Assembly (NCBI GenBank): GCA_037951105.1
Contig: JBAMJV010003816.1
Location: 62,001-126,000 of the forward strand
Reading direction: 5' to 3'
Source of the DNA: Echinarachnius parma
Lineage: Eukaryota; Echinodermata; Echinoidea; Clypeasteroida; Echinarachniidae
DNA: 64,000 nt
In this document: one piece after another, positions 22,672 to 34,785 of the stretch
Numbering within the stretch: position 1 is the first letter of the stretch
Layout of the letters: every line of letters starts with the position of its first letter
Position numbers and translations under genes: made by a program
The notes under the pieces: model-generated
The model's database searches: none
The model's input: only the letters and a program-made list of their open reading frames with translations
What the model was told of the DNA's origin: nothing

Positions 22672-23073
22672 TACCACCCAAAAATAATATTCTTATAAAA
22701 GAAAGGTAACATTTTGAGTAGTCATATCAGTAAAATAGGTTTTCAGAAAAAATACATTATTGGGAAAAAGCATCACCATACTACAACATGTGTTCAGAGG
22801 TCTGCATACGAAGACTACCTTGTGTCTAGGACAAATGCATCGTCTGTGATTCTATTGTCTCCAAAGTCCAAACATACGCTTGAATAGAATTGGCGCACTC
22901 AGAAATGTTTGATGCGTACGGAAACATGAAATAATAATGTTTCCATAAGTAGTGGTAATTAATTGCATTGTTTATGAATTACACAACCCTTTGCAAAATG
23001 TTGGGCATATATTTGATATCACACAATGGTACCAAACATATAACTATGTGTTGTTCTTTGCCTGGTGGTCCCC
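22672..23073. repeat. TTAA-type MITE family E copy 2
   Basis: Starts inside family E (TTACCACCCAAAAATAATAT) directly at the edge of the family A element and ends TGCCTGGTGGTCCCC before TTAA (23074-23077). The left tip is missing or displaced by the family A insertion. Confidence 0.7.
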
Positions 23074-23264
23074 TTAAGTGAACATCTCAAAACATAAATG
23101 ACACACAGTTTTCTGTGAAATAAGCATTATACAAATATTTTTTATTTAAAAACAGATAATGATAATGAAAAAGAAAACAAATGATTATACCTCGCTTTGT
23201 TTTATTCTTCATGTCAATGTGAATTTGTGCAAGATTGTATGGTGTGTGTGGGTGGGTGTATGTG

Positions 23265-23614
23265 TTCTTGTAAGGGCCTTCAATCGGGGATACACACAAG
23301 TATTCTACACTGTCAATCGGGGACACACACGAAAAGTGCTTCAGGGATCGTCTTATGGGCTGTACTGTATGTTAATTTGATTTTTGCAAGATATCCCTTA
23401 TTAGCCCATTTTACCGTTTTTGTCACCATAGGGGTGTTTGAAGAATTTGTGTATACGTGTCTGAGTTAGAGTGTGTTTGTGTTTGTGCAATGGGGCATGT
23501 CAACCTGTTTGCGTACCATCAAACCGGGGACATACACAATAATGGGCATATCCCCGATTGAAGGTTTCTTTACCATTGCCCGACCATGTCCTCGTTTGAA
23601 GGCCCTTACAAGAA
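23265..23614. repeat. 350-bp MITE with TTCTTGTAAGGGCC ends
   Basis: TTCTTGTAAGGGCCTT (23265-23280) pairs with AAGGCCCTTACAAGAA (23599-23614), a perfect 16-bp inverted repeat. CAATCGGGGA motifs recur inside in both orientations. It is inserted into GT-rich simple sequence, which continues to about 23700. Confidence 0.8.
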
Positions 23615-24241
23615 TGTGTGTGTGGGTGTAAATGTGCGTATGTGTGTATGTTTTAAAAGTTTGCTTGTGACTGTGTGTGTGTGTGTGTGATTGTGCGTGT
23701 TTCTGTGTTTGTTTGTTTTTGAGGGGTGTGGCATTGGTTGTAAAACTATATTCATGAATTCATTTATTTGGGGGTTGGGGGAGGGGGAGAGTGCGGCTCC
23801 AGCCCAAACATCCCTATCATTACCTGATTACTGTACATAAACCAAAACAAAAATTCCAAACAGCATTATTATCATAATTAAATCTTATACAGGAAACAAT
23901 AGACAGTTGAAGGAAGATAACAAAATTATAATGTTAATGAAAATGAAACATTTCACTAATAAAATGAATGCATTTTAATCAATGCTGTTTTGAAACCACT
24001 ATAATTTGTTTTGACTGAACACTGGAGGCTGCCATGTTTCCTAATGGTATCATATGAAACGTCATTCGATTATCACAAACAAAAACGGATTAACTAACCA
24101 CTGACATAGCAGCAGATTCAACAACATTGGTTACATAACCCACTTTTGTTAGTGCACGCTCAAGTGCGCTCAGATTACGCACAATTATTGGGGGGCACAC
24201 CTTATGAATTTCATAGCTGTTTTAGGAGCTATAGTAGTTGT

Positions 24242-24480
24242 TCATTTTCGGATTAACGAACCCTATTTCTTTTTCGGATTAACGAACCTCATTTAATTTT
24301 CGGAATAAGGAACCCCTTTTTCACGTACGGATTAACAAACCGTATTCCATTTTCTGACCAACGAACCATCAGAATAACAAAACCCGATTTCATTATCGAA
24401 GAATCGAGCCTTCGCTAATAATGAACTTTCTGAATAACGAACCTTCGGAGTATTCAAACCTTTGGAATAACGAACCTGAT
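24242..24480. repeat. Degenerate minisatellite, TTCGGATTAACGAACC type
   Basis: About eight to ten imperfect units around GGAATAACGAACC / GGATTAACGAACC follow one another, immediately before a long poly-C tract. Confidence 0.75.
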
Positions 24481-24506
24481 TTGGATAATGCTACTAGCTT
24501 CGCCCC

Positions 24507-24537
24507 CCCCCCCCCCTCCTCCCCCCCCCCCCCCTCC

Positions 24538-24565
<28 letters not shown>
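24507..24565. repeat. Long poly-C tract
   Basis: About 59 bases of C interrupted by a few T. Tracts like this are prone to replication slippage and sequencing error. Confidence 0.9.
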
Positions 24566-24568
<3 letters not shown>

Positions 24569-24764
24569 CAACAATTTTAGCCCGTTAGATGGCGACAAAC
24601 CCCAAGGGTGATCCGTTCTATACAGCTAGCTGTAGTGGATTTATCTCGTAAAGTGGATATGTGGAGTTTGCCGCCATCTCGTGGACAAGAGTGGAAAGGG
24701 GTGAAATAATTCACCACACAGTCTGATACTGGTGGATTAATATAGTCTCCGAATTCAGATGCTC

Positions 24765-24955
24765 TTGACTACGGTCGAAAGCGTCTACAGACGCTTTGAA
24801 ATTCAATCTTCAATTCTAATCCATAATTAGGGAGACATTTGAAAAATCAAAACCCATTTCATTCTTCTGTTACCATAAGCCAACAAGGTAGAAGAGAAGT
24901 GTGAAAGCGGTTGAATTTTCATAAAGTTTATGGATCACTTTAAATGTTCTTGCTC
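24765..24955. repeat. Dispersed repeat M copy 2
   Basis: Reverse complement of 16703-16885 and of a further stretch near 17000 (TGGATCACTTTAAAT). The mobilising mechanism is unknown. Confidence 0.65.
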
Positions 24956-26099
24956 TTCTTTATCTTCATTATCACCTTATTCGGCTTATAACATGACGTA
25001 AATATATTCCAATTGAATGAATGCCAAAACTACAAAATAAAAACAACAAGACATAATATACCCCTATCTTCCTCTCGCGATACTTTCATATTTGTTTAAA
25101 TCACAGTTTGTATCATTCTGTTCTAGCTTATTCGTATAGACCTATGTTTTGTTTCATCTTCTTGTAACAATATTTACTAAACAGATTAAGTAATATATGA
25201 CAGTCTTTGCCTACGGGCAAGATTAGTAGTGTATCTACTTGAAAATAAAATATTTATGTACCGATTTCATAACCTCAAAAATGTATTTTCGTCTCGTTTT
25301 TACGCGCGAACTTGTCGGAGGAAATCGAACTTGCGTCATTTCAATTTACCCTGGACAAACCACATCCATCCATAATTGTCCGACCATCCTTCAGCTTTCT
25401 TCAATCGTAATGATGCACATCTAATTACAAACAGATAAATTATATCGAGTATTTTGATAGTTTGCCTAAGGAGATAATTGTATATTACTTTATTTATTTA
25501 CATGGATAAACCGCAGATTTTGAAAAGGGGTGTTGCATGATGCATTACATAATTTCCTGTAACGGGTCGCCAAACGGGAACCGAGGGGGTGTTTCACACA
25601 GATTTTAAGTGAAAACTCTATTCTAAATTAGACCTAAAACTTAAGTTGTTATAAGCATTCCGTAGCCCTTTTCAGTGGAGAATGTGAGAACTATTACATC
25701 AAGAACATTAAATCTTGGTGTTTATAGAAAATATGTGTCACTTATATATAACAAATAATGGCATAATTAATTGTACATATTCATCTAAATTATAGTTTAA
25801 TTTCAACTTAAGCCGAATAATAGGTATTGGGAAACGCCATATTTCACACAAACAAAATTGAATATTATACGCTTTTATCACCGACCATGTGAACGAATAT
25901 ATATTTTTTTTACTAATATGGGATTATTGGCCAAGAAACTGCCTATAAATTGAGATATTTGCAATTACAAAACACACCTGGAGCACAGCTTATAGCTTTC
26001 CACATGACCGCTGTCCCAGAATCATGTGTCTTCGTGTCTTCTTTTAAATAATTAAATCTCACTATAAAAAAGAAGCCCCTTTATTTGTGGCCCCCTCTT
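24956..26099. other. No gene recognised
   Basis: AT-rich. A block near 25580-25840 starting GGGGGTGTTTCACACAGA resembles the ends of the palindromic MITE at 17584 but is diverged. Nothing else stands out. Confidence 0.4.
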
Positions 26100-26331
26100 C
26101 AGTGGCGTAATAACGGGGGCACGGATGGAGAGGCACATGTCCCCCCCCCCCCCCAAAAAAAATAATAATAATAATTTGACAAAAGTAACAACAAACGATA
26201 GGGAACATAATGTGACAACATAAAGCAACACAATGTGTGACCCCACCCCACCCCCCCCCCCCCACAACGCCCCCACCCACAACGCCCCCTAAAAGAAACA
26301 AAAAAATCTGTCCGACCACGGTATGCCACTG
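26100..26331. repeat. hAT-like MITE, CAGTGGCGTA ends, 232 bp
   Basis: Starts CAGTGGCGTAATAACGG and ends CCACGGTATGCCACTG, inverted over the outer ten bases. It has poly-C runs inside. No exact 8-bp duplication is visible. Same end type as at 412; fragments also start at 11334 and 32452. Confidence 0.7.
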
Positions 26332-26479
26332 CTCCCCTAATCTTGATCATCTTTTGTGATGGCGATAGACATGAGTTGTAAATTATAATGTAGCTTGTAT
26401 ACTAGTCATTATTCTTTCACAGGTGTGAGGTAAAACCATTGAAGTATATTCCACTCATAGTGTTATACTTCAATGGGTA

Positions 26480-27050
26480 AAACCATGATAATAACGTTAC
26501 AACATTAACTATATTAACTACAAATTTTTTGTTGTTGAGATAATGAAAAACTGAGTGTCAAATTCGAAAGAGCATACAATTTTAATGACAGAATAAACTT
26601 TATTTGATCAAAATCGGTTCAGAAATGGCTGAAATATCCATAAACATAACCATTTTTAATACAGTAGCCTACTTGTGGGGCCCCATAATTTTGAACCAGC
26701 CGTTAACAAACGTTTTTTAAATGCTTTCTCTTTTCAACAAATTACAAAACGTGTTTTTAAATAGTTGATTATCTCTCTATCTAATCAATATTTCAACAAA
26801 ACATCACATGCACAATATTTTATTTAACATGGTTGAAACTGATGAGGATTTAGAGAGCGCCCTCGCGACTTTTAACGGCTCCTTTTGAATGATAACAGGC
26901 TTTTAAATTATTTATTTGTAATGTGTTATTCCTTTTGAGCAAGGTGGAGTTACAATTATCAGTTTGTGATGTAATGGTGCTGGTTTTGGTTACTAAAATT
27001 CAGTTTGATCACACCTGTACTACTCTCTTTACCAGAACTCAACTAACCCT
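26480..27050. repeat. TTAA-type MITE family D, diverged copy
   Basis: Collinear with 38895-39431: GAGATAATGAAAAACTGAGT, AATAAACTTTATTTG, AAAACATCACATGCA, GAATGATAACAGGCTTT. The right end CTAACCCT abuts TTAA at 27051-27054. The left end is eroded. Confidence 0.75.
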
Positions 27051-28619
27051 TTAAATTTAAACTGAAATATATGTGGGCAATTCCGGATGAGAGAGGCCAA
27101 AAATGGAAAATTTAAAAGTTTATGAAATACAATTTCAAAGCATGTTTTAGGTGGACAACGTCCTATATATTAGTGAATAGAAAACCGTTTGTGAATAACT
27201 TAATCCGTTTTTCTGAAAGCAGTGTTTGAACTTTTTGGGTTTTCAAGGCTTCAGAAATGAAAAAATGACTAAATTCAATACCAAATCAATAAATCATTGA
27301 TCCCTGAACTTATTCCTTTGTATACTTTGCAGTTAAACTAGTATATGGATAATCTTCTTATTTTGTAAAGCACTTGTTCCAACCGGAAGCAATATTTGCT
27401 GGACAGAATGACAAAATTTACTCCGATTTGGATGTAATTCCGTTACCGAAATTCCAAGAAAGTTTTTTTAAAGAACTTTAATATAGATGAATTATTCTGT
27501 AATTGTAAATCCAATGCTAAAATATGTGTCCTTGAAATCCCAAACACCCAATTCCTTAATATCTCCACCCATTTCTATGAAAACATCGGTAACGGAATTA
27601 CATGGTAACGGAATTACATCGGTAACGGAATTACATCGGTAGGGGACGCAACATTAATTTGACTTCAAAGTGGGTTGGAAGTTTTTGAAAGAAAGAAACA
27701 CCACCTGATATACAGGGGGGAAAACAAAACCAACTTCTGATGAGTAAAAATGTTCTTTGGCCTTACAAATAGTTGAGAACCAGTTTATCTATTAAACATA
27801 TGCCAGGCATAGTTTTCAAAAATATTAAAAAAACAAATTCTTGCCGTCTTTGGCAAGAAAATATAAAATAGATCACCCAACCCCAACATCCTCCCCTTGT
27901 TGAAGTCTAAGACTGCAGGTAGTGTTGAGGAAGATAGTGTCCAAGATAACAGCAAAAACACTTAGAACAGAGGAAAAAGCAACAACACAGTCTATAGTAT
28001 TAGCAATGGCATGGAGGACCTCAAATTGAAATGGGTAGTAATTCAATATTGCAACGAAAACAATGCTAACAATTAATTGGCCAATTGATAGAAGCTGTGG
28101 ATAGTAACATTACTATCAAATTATTGAAGCAAACAGTTCCAGAGAAGAATGGTTGGCCACAAAGTAGATGACTTTGGCCTGAAATCTCATCAGTGGCTCA
28201 ACTTGAGATTGGCCTAAAAAGACCAAGACTACCAGTACCACTTTGCGCCAGCAGGAGTATTGTGTAGTTGTTTATGTTTCCCAAAAAGTTTCATCTCATT
28301 ATCTCGTCAATCCCTTGCTTCTGCTTAAAAGCATTAAGACAATGGGCCCTTTGAAATTATGTCAGTATTATAAGAGGTCACCTGCAAATGTCCAGGATGA
28401 TCCAGACACAATTGGGCTGATGACAGACTATACTTCGGCTATATTTCAAAGGGCCCATTACTCTGTTGCCTAATATCAAAACTCAAGGGATTGACTAGAT
28501 AATGAAATGAAACCATTCAAATATTATAGCACCATACAGGAACTACAGAATAGGTCTACTGGTGAATATTGTTACCTGTAGTTTTTGTCTTTTTAAGCCA
28601 AGCTCAAGTTGAGGTACCG

Positions 28620-30120
28620 AGTTGAGAATTCGGGCCAATTACATTACTCACAGGTCTTAGATATGTAAAAGAGCCACAGACAGACAGAAGAGATATACTC
28701 TCCGTCATATAAATGCATGTATCATGCTAACTTATTCACTGGCTTTAAAATGTAGCTTGCCAGTATTATTTCGGATGAATTAAAGTTCAGAGAATAAGAT
28801 TGAACTCTATCCTTGCTGGCCATTTGACTTGTCAGTATTGTAATATACTTTGTTAGTACAATTTATAAATAAGTTAAGGATTTTTAAAACTTGAACATCT
28901 TTAATATCAAGTTGTACACATTGTGCATTACATAATATACAACAAACAATTAATTGTACCTCTGATACATGTATCACCTGATCTCTGAATATAAATCAAT
29001 GTTCTTGTACATGCTCCTAACAATTTATTATGTCCAAATTGCATAAAGTATGTGTACATGATAAAAAAAAGTGTCTTGGTAGTATTCTTCAGTAGTAGTG
29101 ATTTTGATCAGATAGATAAGTTTAATTTAGAACAATTTAGTAGGTCTGGCATACAGGTAGACATTATTTTAGAGGTCTAATAACATATCATAGATACCCT
29201 CAATGAGCCTCAAATGGACAGAAGAGATCCACTTTCCTTCATATAATTACTCATAACATACTAATTAGTTTCCTGGCTTTTAACTTCCCAGAAGTATTGG
29301 TATTAACATTCAGACAATAGGATTGAACCCTATCCTTGCTGGCCATTAAAGGGTACCACCACCCAAACATAATATTCTTATTATAGAAAGGGAACAAAGA
29401 TCTTTAGTATTCCATTCCTTCAACAAGTTCACAAAAATATGTTTTCAGAAAAAAATATATAATTGGAAAAAAAATATCACCATTCTCAACCATGCTTTCA
29501 TGTGGTCTGAATTGCAAAGACTATGCGTGCAGAGCCAGAGCGCTCTGTGCAGAGCGAAAGAATCATCCGGGATTCTAATGATGTATGCGTGGAAGCATTG
29601 GCGCACTCGCAAATGCTTGGCCCATATGGAACCAGGAAATAGCAGTGGTTCTGTAAGTGGTGGAAATTAATTGATTTGTTTATGAATTACACAACCCTTT
29701 GCAAAAATGTTGGGTATCTATTTGATATCACAAAACGGTACAAAAACATATAATAATGTGTTGTCCTTTGCCTGGTGGTCCCCTTTAAACTTACCAGCAT
29801 GGTTACATACTTTGTTAGTACATGTCCAATGTATATTAAAGCCTCCAGGGTTTTCTGAATTCTAATATCAAGTTGTACACATTGTGTATTGTATGATATA
29901 TACTTCAAGCAATTCCTGTTACCCTTGAGACATGCATCATTTGACATAGATCTGACTTCGATTTTTTGTTCTGCTAAGCACTTGCTTCCCTATCTGTTTT
30001 GTCCAAATTGCATAAAATAAGGAAGTGTACATGATCAAAAAAGTGTTTTTGGAGTATATGTGTATGAAATACTTTGGTAGAAGTGATATTTATCCAATGG
30101 ATACGTATAGTTTAGAAGAA
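28620..30120. repeat. Internal direct duplication, ~1 kb apart
   Basis: Blocks in 28670-29150 recur in the same order in 29210-30120: GACAGAAGAGATATACTCT, CTATCCTTGCTGGCCATT, ATATCAAGTTGTACACATTG, GTCCAAATTGCATAAA. The second copy is interrupted by the family E MITE at 29350-29784. All lie inside the 27074-30922 element. Confidence 0.75.
29350..29784. repeat. TTAA-type MITE family E, complete copy
   Basis: TTAA at 29346-29349 and 29785-29788. Ends AGGGTACCACCA / TGGTGGTCCCCT. 435 bp, non-coding. It splits the second half of the internal duplication cleanly, which gives the empty site. Confidence 0.85.
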
Positions 30121-30922
30121 TTTGTGGATAATTGACAAAGCAGTGTTACTAGTGTAATTCCGTTACCATGTTCATTAGATAGCTTTATGGTATAAATAGA
30201 GAAATATGTGACCATTGATATGAGCCAGGACTGCAGAGTTTGATAACAAGGACTATGTAAATGAAGACTGACTTGAATTTCGCAAATACAAATAGTTATT
30301 TTTTTTAGAAATTTCACACTGCGTTACCAAATTACCCAATTAAGCAGGCGTATTCGCATATTACTTCATAATTAAGCATAAAAGTATCTTGCATTTTGGT
30401 TCTTATAAGTGTTTCAACATGCAAATAACATTTTAAAGGGATTTTAGCTTATCTGGTATTCAAAAAATTTAACTTTTTAAGGTAAATTTCAGAAGGCGTA
30501 ATTCCGTTACCATTTATGTAATTCCGTTACCGCTGCCTTTCTGGGAAACATGGTCAGTTACGACCAAACAAGATGAACATAAAGGAAAAAATTAATGTTA
30601 TCATCAAGTTGACACCCATAGCAATGAAGTTTAAAATAAATTCACACAAAATGTCTTTTAAATTTCAGAGGAATTCATGTGAAAGTTGAAGGTGGGAAAA
30701 AAGGCCCATTCTCTGCCGTAATTCCGTTACCGACGTATTATACGTGCTAGCACTTTCCTCATTTATGAAATTTTCATATTTTGGTTTCTATATGACAGCA
30801 GGTATATCTCCATAACTTATTAAAGTGTTGATAAGCCTTTAGGTCATAGGAATAATCCATAATATGAAAAAGAATGAGCAAAATTTCTCTGAATTGTAAT
30901 TCCGTTACCACGGAATTGCCCA

Positions 30923-31623
30923 TGTACAAAACCTCGAGGCATCTTCTGACGCCACCTACAATTCACTACTGCCATGCACCTGACTTGCGAATAAGGCTTT
31001 TTGTGATGTCCGACGTAATGAAAGGATTAAAAGTTTCACAAGACGCGGAGACTGGCCACGGAGAGGAAATCTTAAAATATTCCCTTGACACTGGTTTCGT
31101 TTGGGCTGTGGAGGGGGGGGGGGGGGGGGCGACCTGGGGAGGAGGGGGATTATCTATTTATGTATCCACTGAACAAAAGTGTGAACACTTCTACCATCAA
31201 TTGTGACCGGCAAAACCTGGCACTTGTCGGTAATTCATATTTTGTAGAAATTTGCATTTTAAGTTCACACAATGTGTGTAAAAGACCTATGATTGTACAA
31301 TTGAAACAATCATATCTTCGCCAATTATTGACCAATTGGTTAGAACAAATTTAGGATCAAATGGAAGCTTGTGATGAGACCTTTGTAATGGTATGATAAT
31401 CTACATTTTGATTTTTACCGACAAGTGCCAGGTTTTGCTATAGCCGGTAATAATGATTGGCAGTGGTGACCATTGCAGGATTACTAATTCGGGGTTGGCC
31501 TGAGAGAGAGGGAGAGAGAGAGAAAGCCATGGAGAGCTATGAAACATATATATATATATATTTTGTAAAAAACATTAATAATAATAATTGTAAAACTATT
31601 CTAATTATATATCACATGCACTA
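30923..31623. other. No gene recognised
   Basis: Contains a poly-G run near 31111-31129, the motif AAAACCTGGCACTTGTCGGT at about 31211 with its inverted echo near 31420, and a (TA)n run near 31545. Confidence 0.4.
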
Positions 31624-31627
31624 TTAA

Positions 31628-32183
31628 AGGACAATGAAATACAGACAAATTGTTGTATGCACTGTAAGACACTAAATATGATGAATAGTCCCTGAAAACT
31701 TCAGCACAATCGGTCGATAAATAAGAAAACTATGGCTCTTTGAAAAGAGCCATTTATTTCTACGAGTGACTCAAATTGGCAATGCACTCTGGCAAAGTTG
31801 TGTACTCCCCATATGTTTTGTACACAAAATTTCAATTTTGTTAAATGTTCTCGAAATATAATATGTTTACCCTTCGTTTGAGTTCACTTTTTGCAGAATA
31901 CATTCATTACATACTGCATATCGTGAGTTTGGGGAATAGAAAAGTGTGACTATGAAGAAAATTGTAAAAATGGGGAAATTTGTGTACAAAACATTATGGG
32001 GAGTAGTCCACACACTTATTAGAGTGCGTTGCCAATTTGAGTTCCTCATATGAATAAATGGGCATCTTCAAAGGGCAATAGTTTTCTTGTTTCTTGCCCG
32101 ATAATGCTCTAACTTTCAGAGATTTTTCCTCATAATCTCTTCAAGTATATAAAAGCATCATTTTGCCTGGGTTTCATTGCCCT
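31628..32183. repeat. TTAA-type MITE family C copy 1
   Basis: TTAA at 31624-31627 and 32184-32187. Ends AGGACAATGAAA / TTTCATTGCCCT. The interior is an imperfect palindrome (CTCAAATTGGCAA and TTGCCAATTTGAG). Collinear with 39787-40345. Confidence 0.85.
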
Positions 32184-32451
32184 TTAAAGCTCGGGCGGTG
32201 GTAGTGGTGGGGGAGCTAGGGCCTCCGCCACTTACCCCGTGAGAAACTAAAGCAATGAGAAACAGAAGATAGCACAAATTCCCACATGGACAATCAGAAC
32301 CGCTCTGCCTTCCCTTCGATACGCTTAATTAAACCATGATTAAACTTTTAACAAAAAGGGGGAAAGGCATCATGCTTGCTGCAAGCTCAAGGGGCTTCCA
32401 CTTATGACGTAAACAATTACGTCACGTTCGGGTTAGGTGTTGGCTAAAGCA

Positions 32452-32505
32452 GTGGCGTAGCTACGGAGGGGTGCATATGGTACCCCCCCCCCCCCCCCCC
32501 CCCAT
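32452..32505. repeat. CAGTGGCGTAGC end fragment with poly-C
   Basis: The hAT-like MITE end CAGTGGCGTAGCTACGG, then a C19 run. No matching right end was found nearby. Confidence 0.55.
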
Positions 32506-32691
32506 AATTTGGCAGAAACAATAAAAACACAAAGAATATATTTTTTTCAATAAAGAAAAATAAATGACACGTGATTTAGTACAATATAAATGTATTTGAT
32601 TTTGCAGTAAGAATATAAACAGAAAGTGCCAAATTGACATTTATCTGTGCATAATCCTCATGATTTTGTTGCTATAGGATGAATCAATAAA

Positions 32692-32888
32692 TGGGTGAAT
32701 GAATGAATGAATGAATGAATGAGTGAATGAATGAGTGAGTGAATGAGTGAGTGAGTGAATGAGTGAGTGAGTGAATGAGTGAGTGAGTGAATGAGTGAGT
32801 GAATGAATGAGTGAGTGAATGAATGAGTGAGTGAATGAATGAATGAGTGAGTGAGTGAATGAATGAATGAATGAATGAATGAATGAGT
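32692..32888. repeat. (GAAT/GAGT)n tetranucleotide array
   Basis: About 49 tetranucleotide units mixing GAAT and GAGT. The long Ser-His-rich frame on the minus strand is only this repeat. Confidence 0.95.
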
Positions 32889-33059
32889 ATACTGCATTAT
32901 AGTAATGGCAAATATTGGCACATTCTGTGTGAAACCCACAAAGGGGAGGTACTCAGCCATAAAGCAAGCGAGGAGGAAATTAGCTAATCCATCGATGCAT
33001 AAAATGATACAAACAGGTCTCAAATAAATGAGAATTAGGTGGCTCAAAAAATGTTCCAA

Positions 33060-34620
33060 ACTTTTGGAGGAGTTAATATTAACCTGTCATTCTATTAGAT
33101 ATTAACCCCAACAAAAACATTTTCTAGCAGGAATGGCTGGTCAGCAATGACATAAGGACCCGTGATACATCACACACGCTACATTGAATAGACTAATAAA
33201 CAGAATGTTGACCCTGAAAAAAAAAAAGATATTAGTTTTAATGGTTTTAGATTTATTCAGTTCTTCTTAATTATACTGAAACCTGTTTTAGCACAAAAGA
33301 TAATCGTTGAAAAAAAAAAAGGGGGGGGGGTGGGGAAATATCGTTTAAAATTTTTTTATTTGTTTTAATAGTAAATAGTAACAATATCGAAGGGGTGTCC
33401 AAAAAAGAGGGGGAGGGGGGGGGGGGCAAGAAACAACATAATTTGTTATTTGGCCTAATACATGCTACAAATTGGTCTTGGAGTTTGGAGAGAACATTAT
33501 GCTGCATTTCGTCAAAAGAGGGCCCATTTCAAAATAGCGCTCGATAGCACTCTGAAATAACGAACTTGCAAGATGTCGTTAAAATCGTATTTTGTCGCAT
33601 GTTATATCCTCCGCTACTAGTGTATAGCGCGCTATAAAAGATAAACATAGAGTCGCAATTAAAGTACACAAAGTCCGTATGTATCCAGTTACAAGGTACC
33701 TAGGAAAACTTGTAAATGGTAGACCATCAAACCCGGTTCATAAATGCCGACTTTCAAAAAGGATTACATGGAGATGTAGCTGGTAGTTTTTAGTTGTTAA
33801 CTATTTAGCATCATCGTATGTATTGGAGATTGACCGGTAAAACGGAGTCGCGGAAAGCAGCAGTGTAAATAGGCGATCGCTGACGATTCGCTACACGGGC
33901 GGTGGCCGTGTGGATGTAGCGTTGGAAGGGAGTACCCACCGCTGCCGTGGTAGTGATGAAAAATTGATGAGCAGAAAGACAACATTGCACTGTCTGTGCG
34001 TGTGACAAAGAAACGCCCGGCGTACAGCCGTATGGTAAGACATGCAGCATGCATTCAAAACGGGCCAATGCCCCTTCAAATTCGAATGGGTGGGACTGAT
34101 GTGTCTTTGATAATGATTTTAATTATGTCAATTGTCATGATTGTCCAACTCAAAGTTCTTGTAGTTACTAGGGAGGGTCTCGGATAAAATGTCGGGCAAT
34201 ATTAATCTGTGTGTGTGTGCGCGCATCGGCATTGCACTGATTGAATTAATAAATGCATGGATTTTGTGTTAATTGCTGTTGAGTGTCGTCTTGATTGTAA
34301 GTCACTAAGTGTTGCATGTTGTCTGTGGAGACTTGAGTGTTTACTGGAACTTCTGTTGTGACATGTGTTGCTGTTGGCGTTGCCGTTGGTCAAATGAGTT
34401 GATTTAATTTGGTCCTGCGGGCGGCAACATAAATGATCAAAATTAAAATTTAACAATATCCTTATAATTCATAACGAGTAACGCAAAGAAAAATCTGATT
34501 GGTCAACTTGTGTATACATTACTGTATTCACTAGTCTATGCAGTGTTTATGCCGGCTTTTTATACACAGCAGGAAGATAAAAGGCCTTCTCATACCAAAG
34601 CGTGCCCACGACTTTGCATG
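33060..34620. other. No gene recognised
   Basis: Poly-G and poly-A runs near 33300-33430. Around 33840-34030 the sequence is CpG-richer than its surroundings, and a donor-like ATGGTAAGA at 34031-34039 follows, but no coding exon can be defined. Confidence 0.4.
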
Positions 34621-34632
34621 CGTCACTAAAAG

Positions 34633-34669
34633 AACCGATGCTCTATACAAATTGCATAGAGCATCGGTT
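34633..34669. repeat. Perfect 14-bp hairpin
   Basis: AACCGATGCTCTAT, a 9-base loop, then ATAGAGCATCGGTT. Confidence 0.85.
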
Positions 34670-34684
34670 TAAATTGGTTAAATT

Positions 34685-34785
34685 AGTCATTTAGCGTCCA
34701 GCAAAGAGGGGTAATTATAATCATGATATATGTTAGATGATGATAAACAACAGTATTGAAACAAGACAGGTTATACAAAATGCAT
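34685..34785. repeat. Direct repeat partner of 36421-36870
   Basis: Shares AGCGTCCAGCAAA, AGATGATGATAAACAACA and neighbouring bases with 36421-36470 plus 36826-36870. The second copy is split by the MITE at 36471. Confidence 0.7.

Larger units (their letters stand above)
27074..30922. mobile_element. Unclassified 3.85-kb element with clustered 14-bp sites
   Basis: The ends TGGGCAATTCCG (27074-27085) and CGGAATTGCCCA (30911-30922) form a perfect 12-bp inverted repeat. Nine identical copies of GTAATTCCGTTACC lie in two subterminal clusters: forward at 27433, reverse at 27588, 27604 and 27620; forward at 30153, 30498, 30518, 30718 and 30896. The ends share the AATTCCG core with these sites. This layout resembles transposase-binding subterminal repeats of DNA transposons. 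No recognisable transposase frame is present. Target duplication is unresolved. The superfamily is not assigned. Confidence 0.6.

Noticed and set aside
28243-28473. Short open frame in the 27074-30922 element as a transposase remnant
   Set aside because: No recognised catalytic motif, and the region forms an inverted repeat (GGGCCCTTTGAAAT near 28344 against ATTTCAAAGGGCCC near 28442).
32658-33059. Long minus-strand frame rich in Ser, His and Ile/Leu/Thr
   Set aside because: It is the translation of the GAAT/GAGT tetranucleotide array and has no other coding features.
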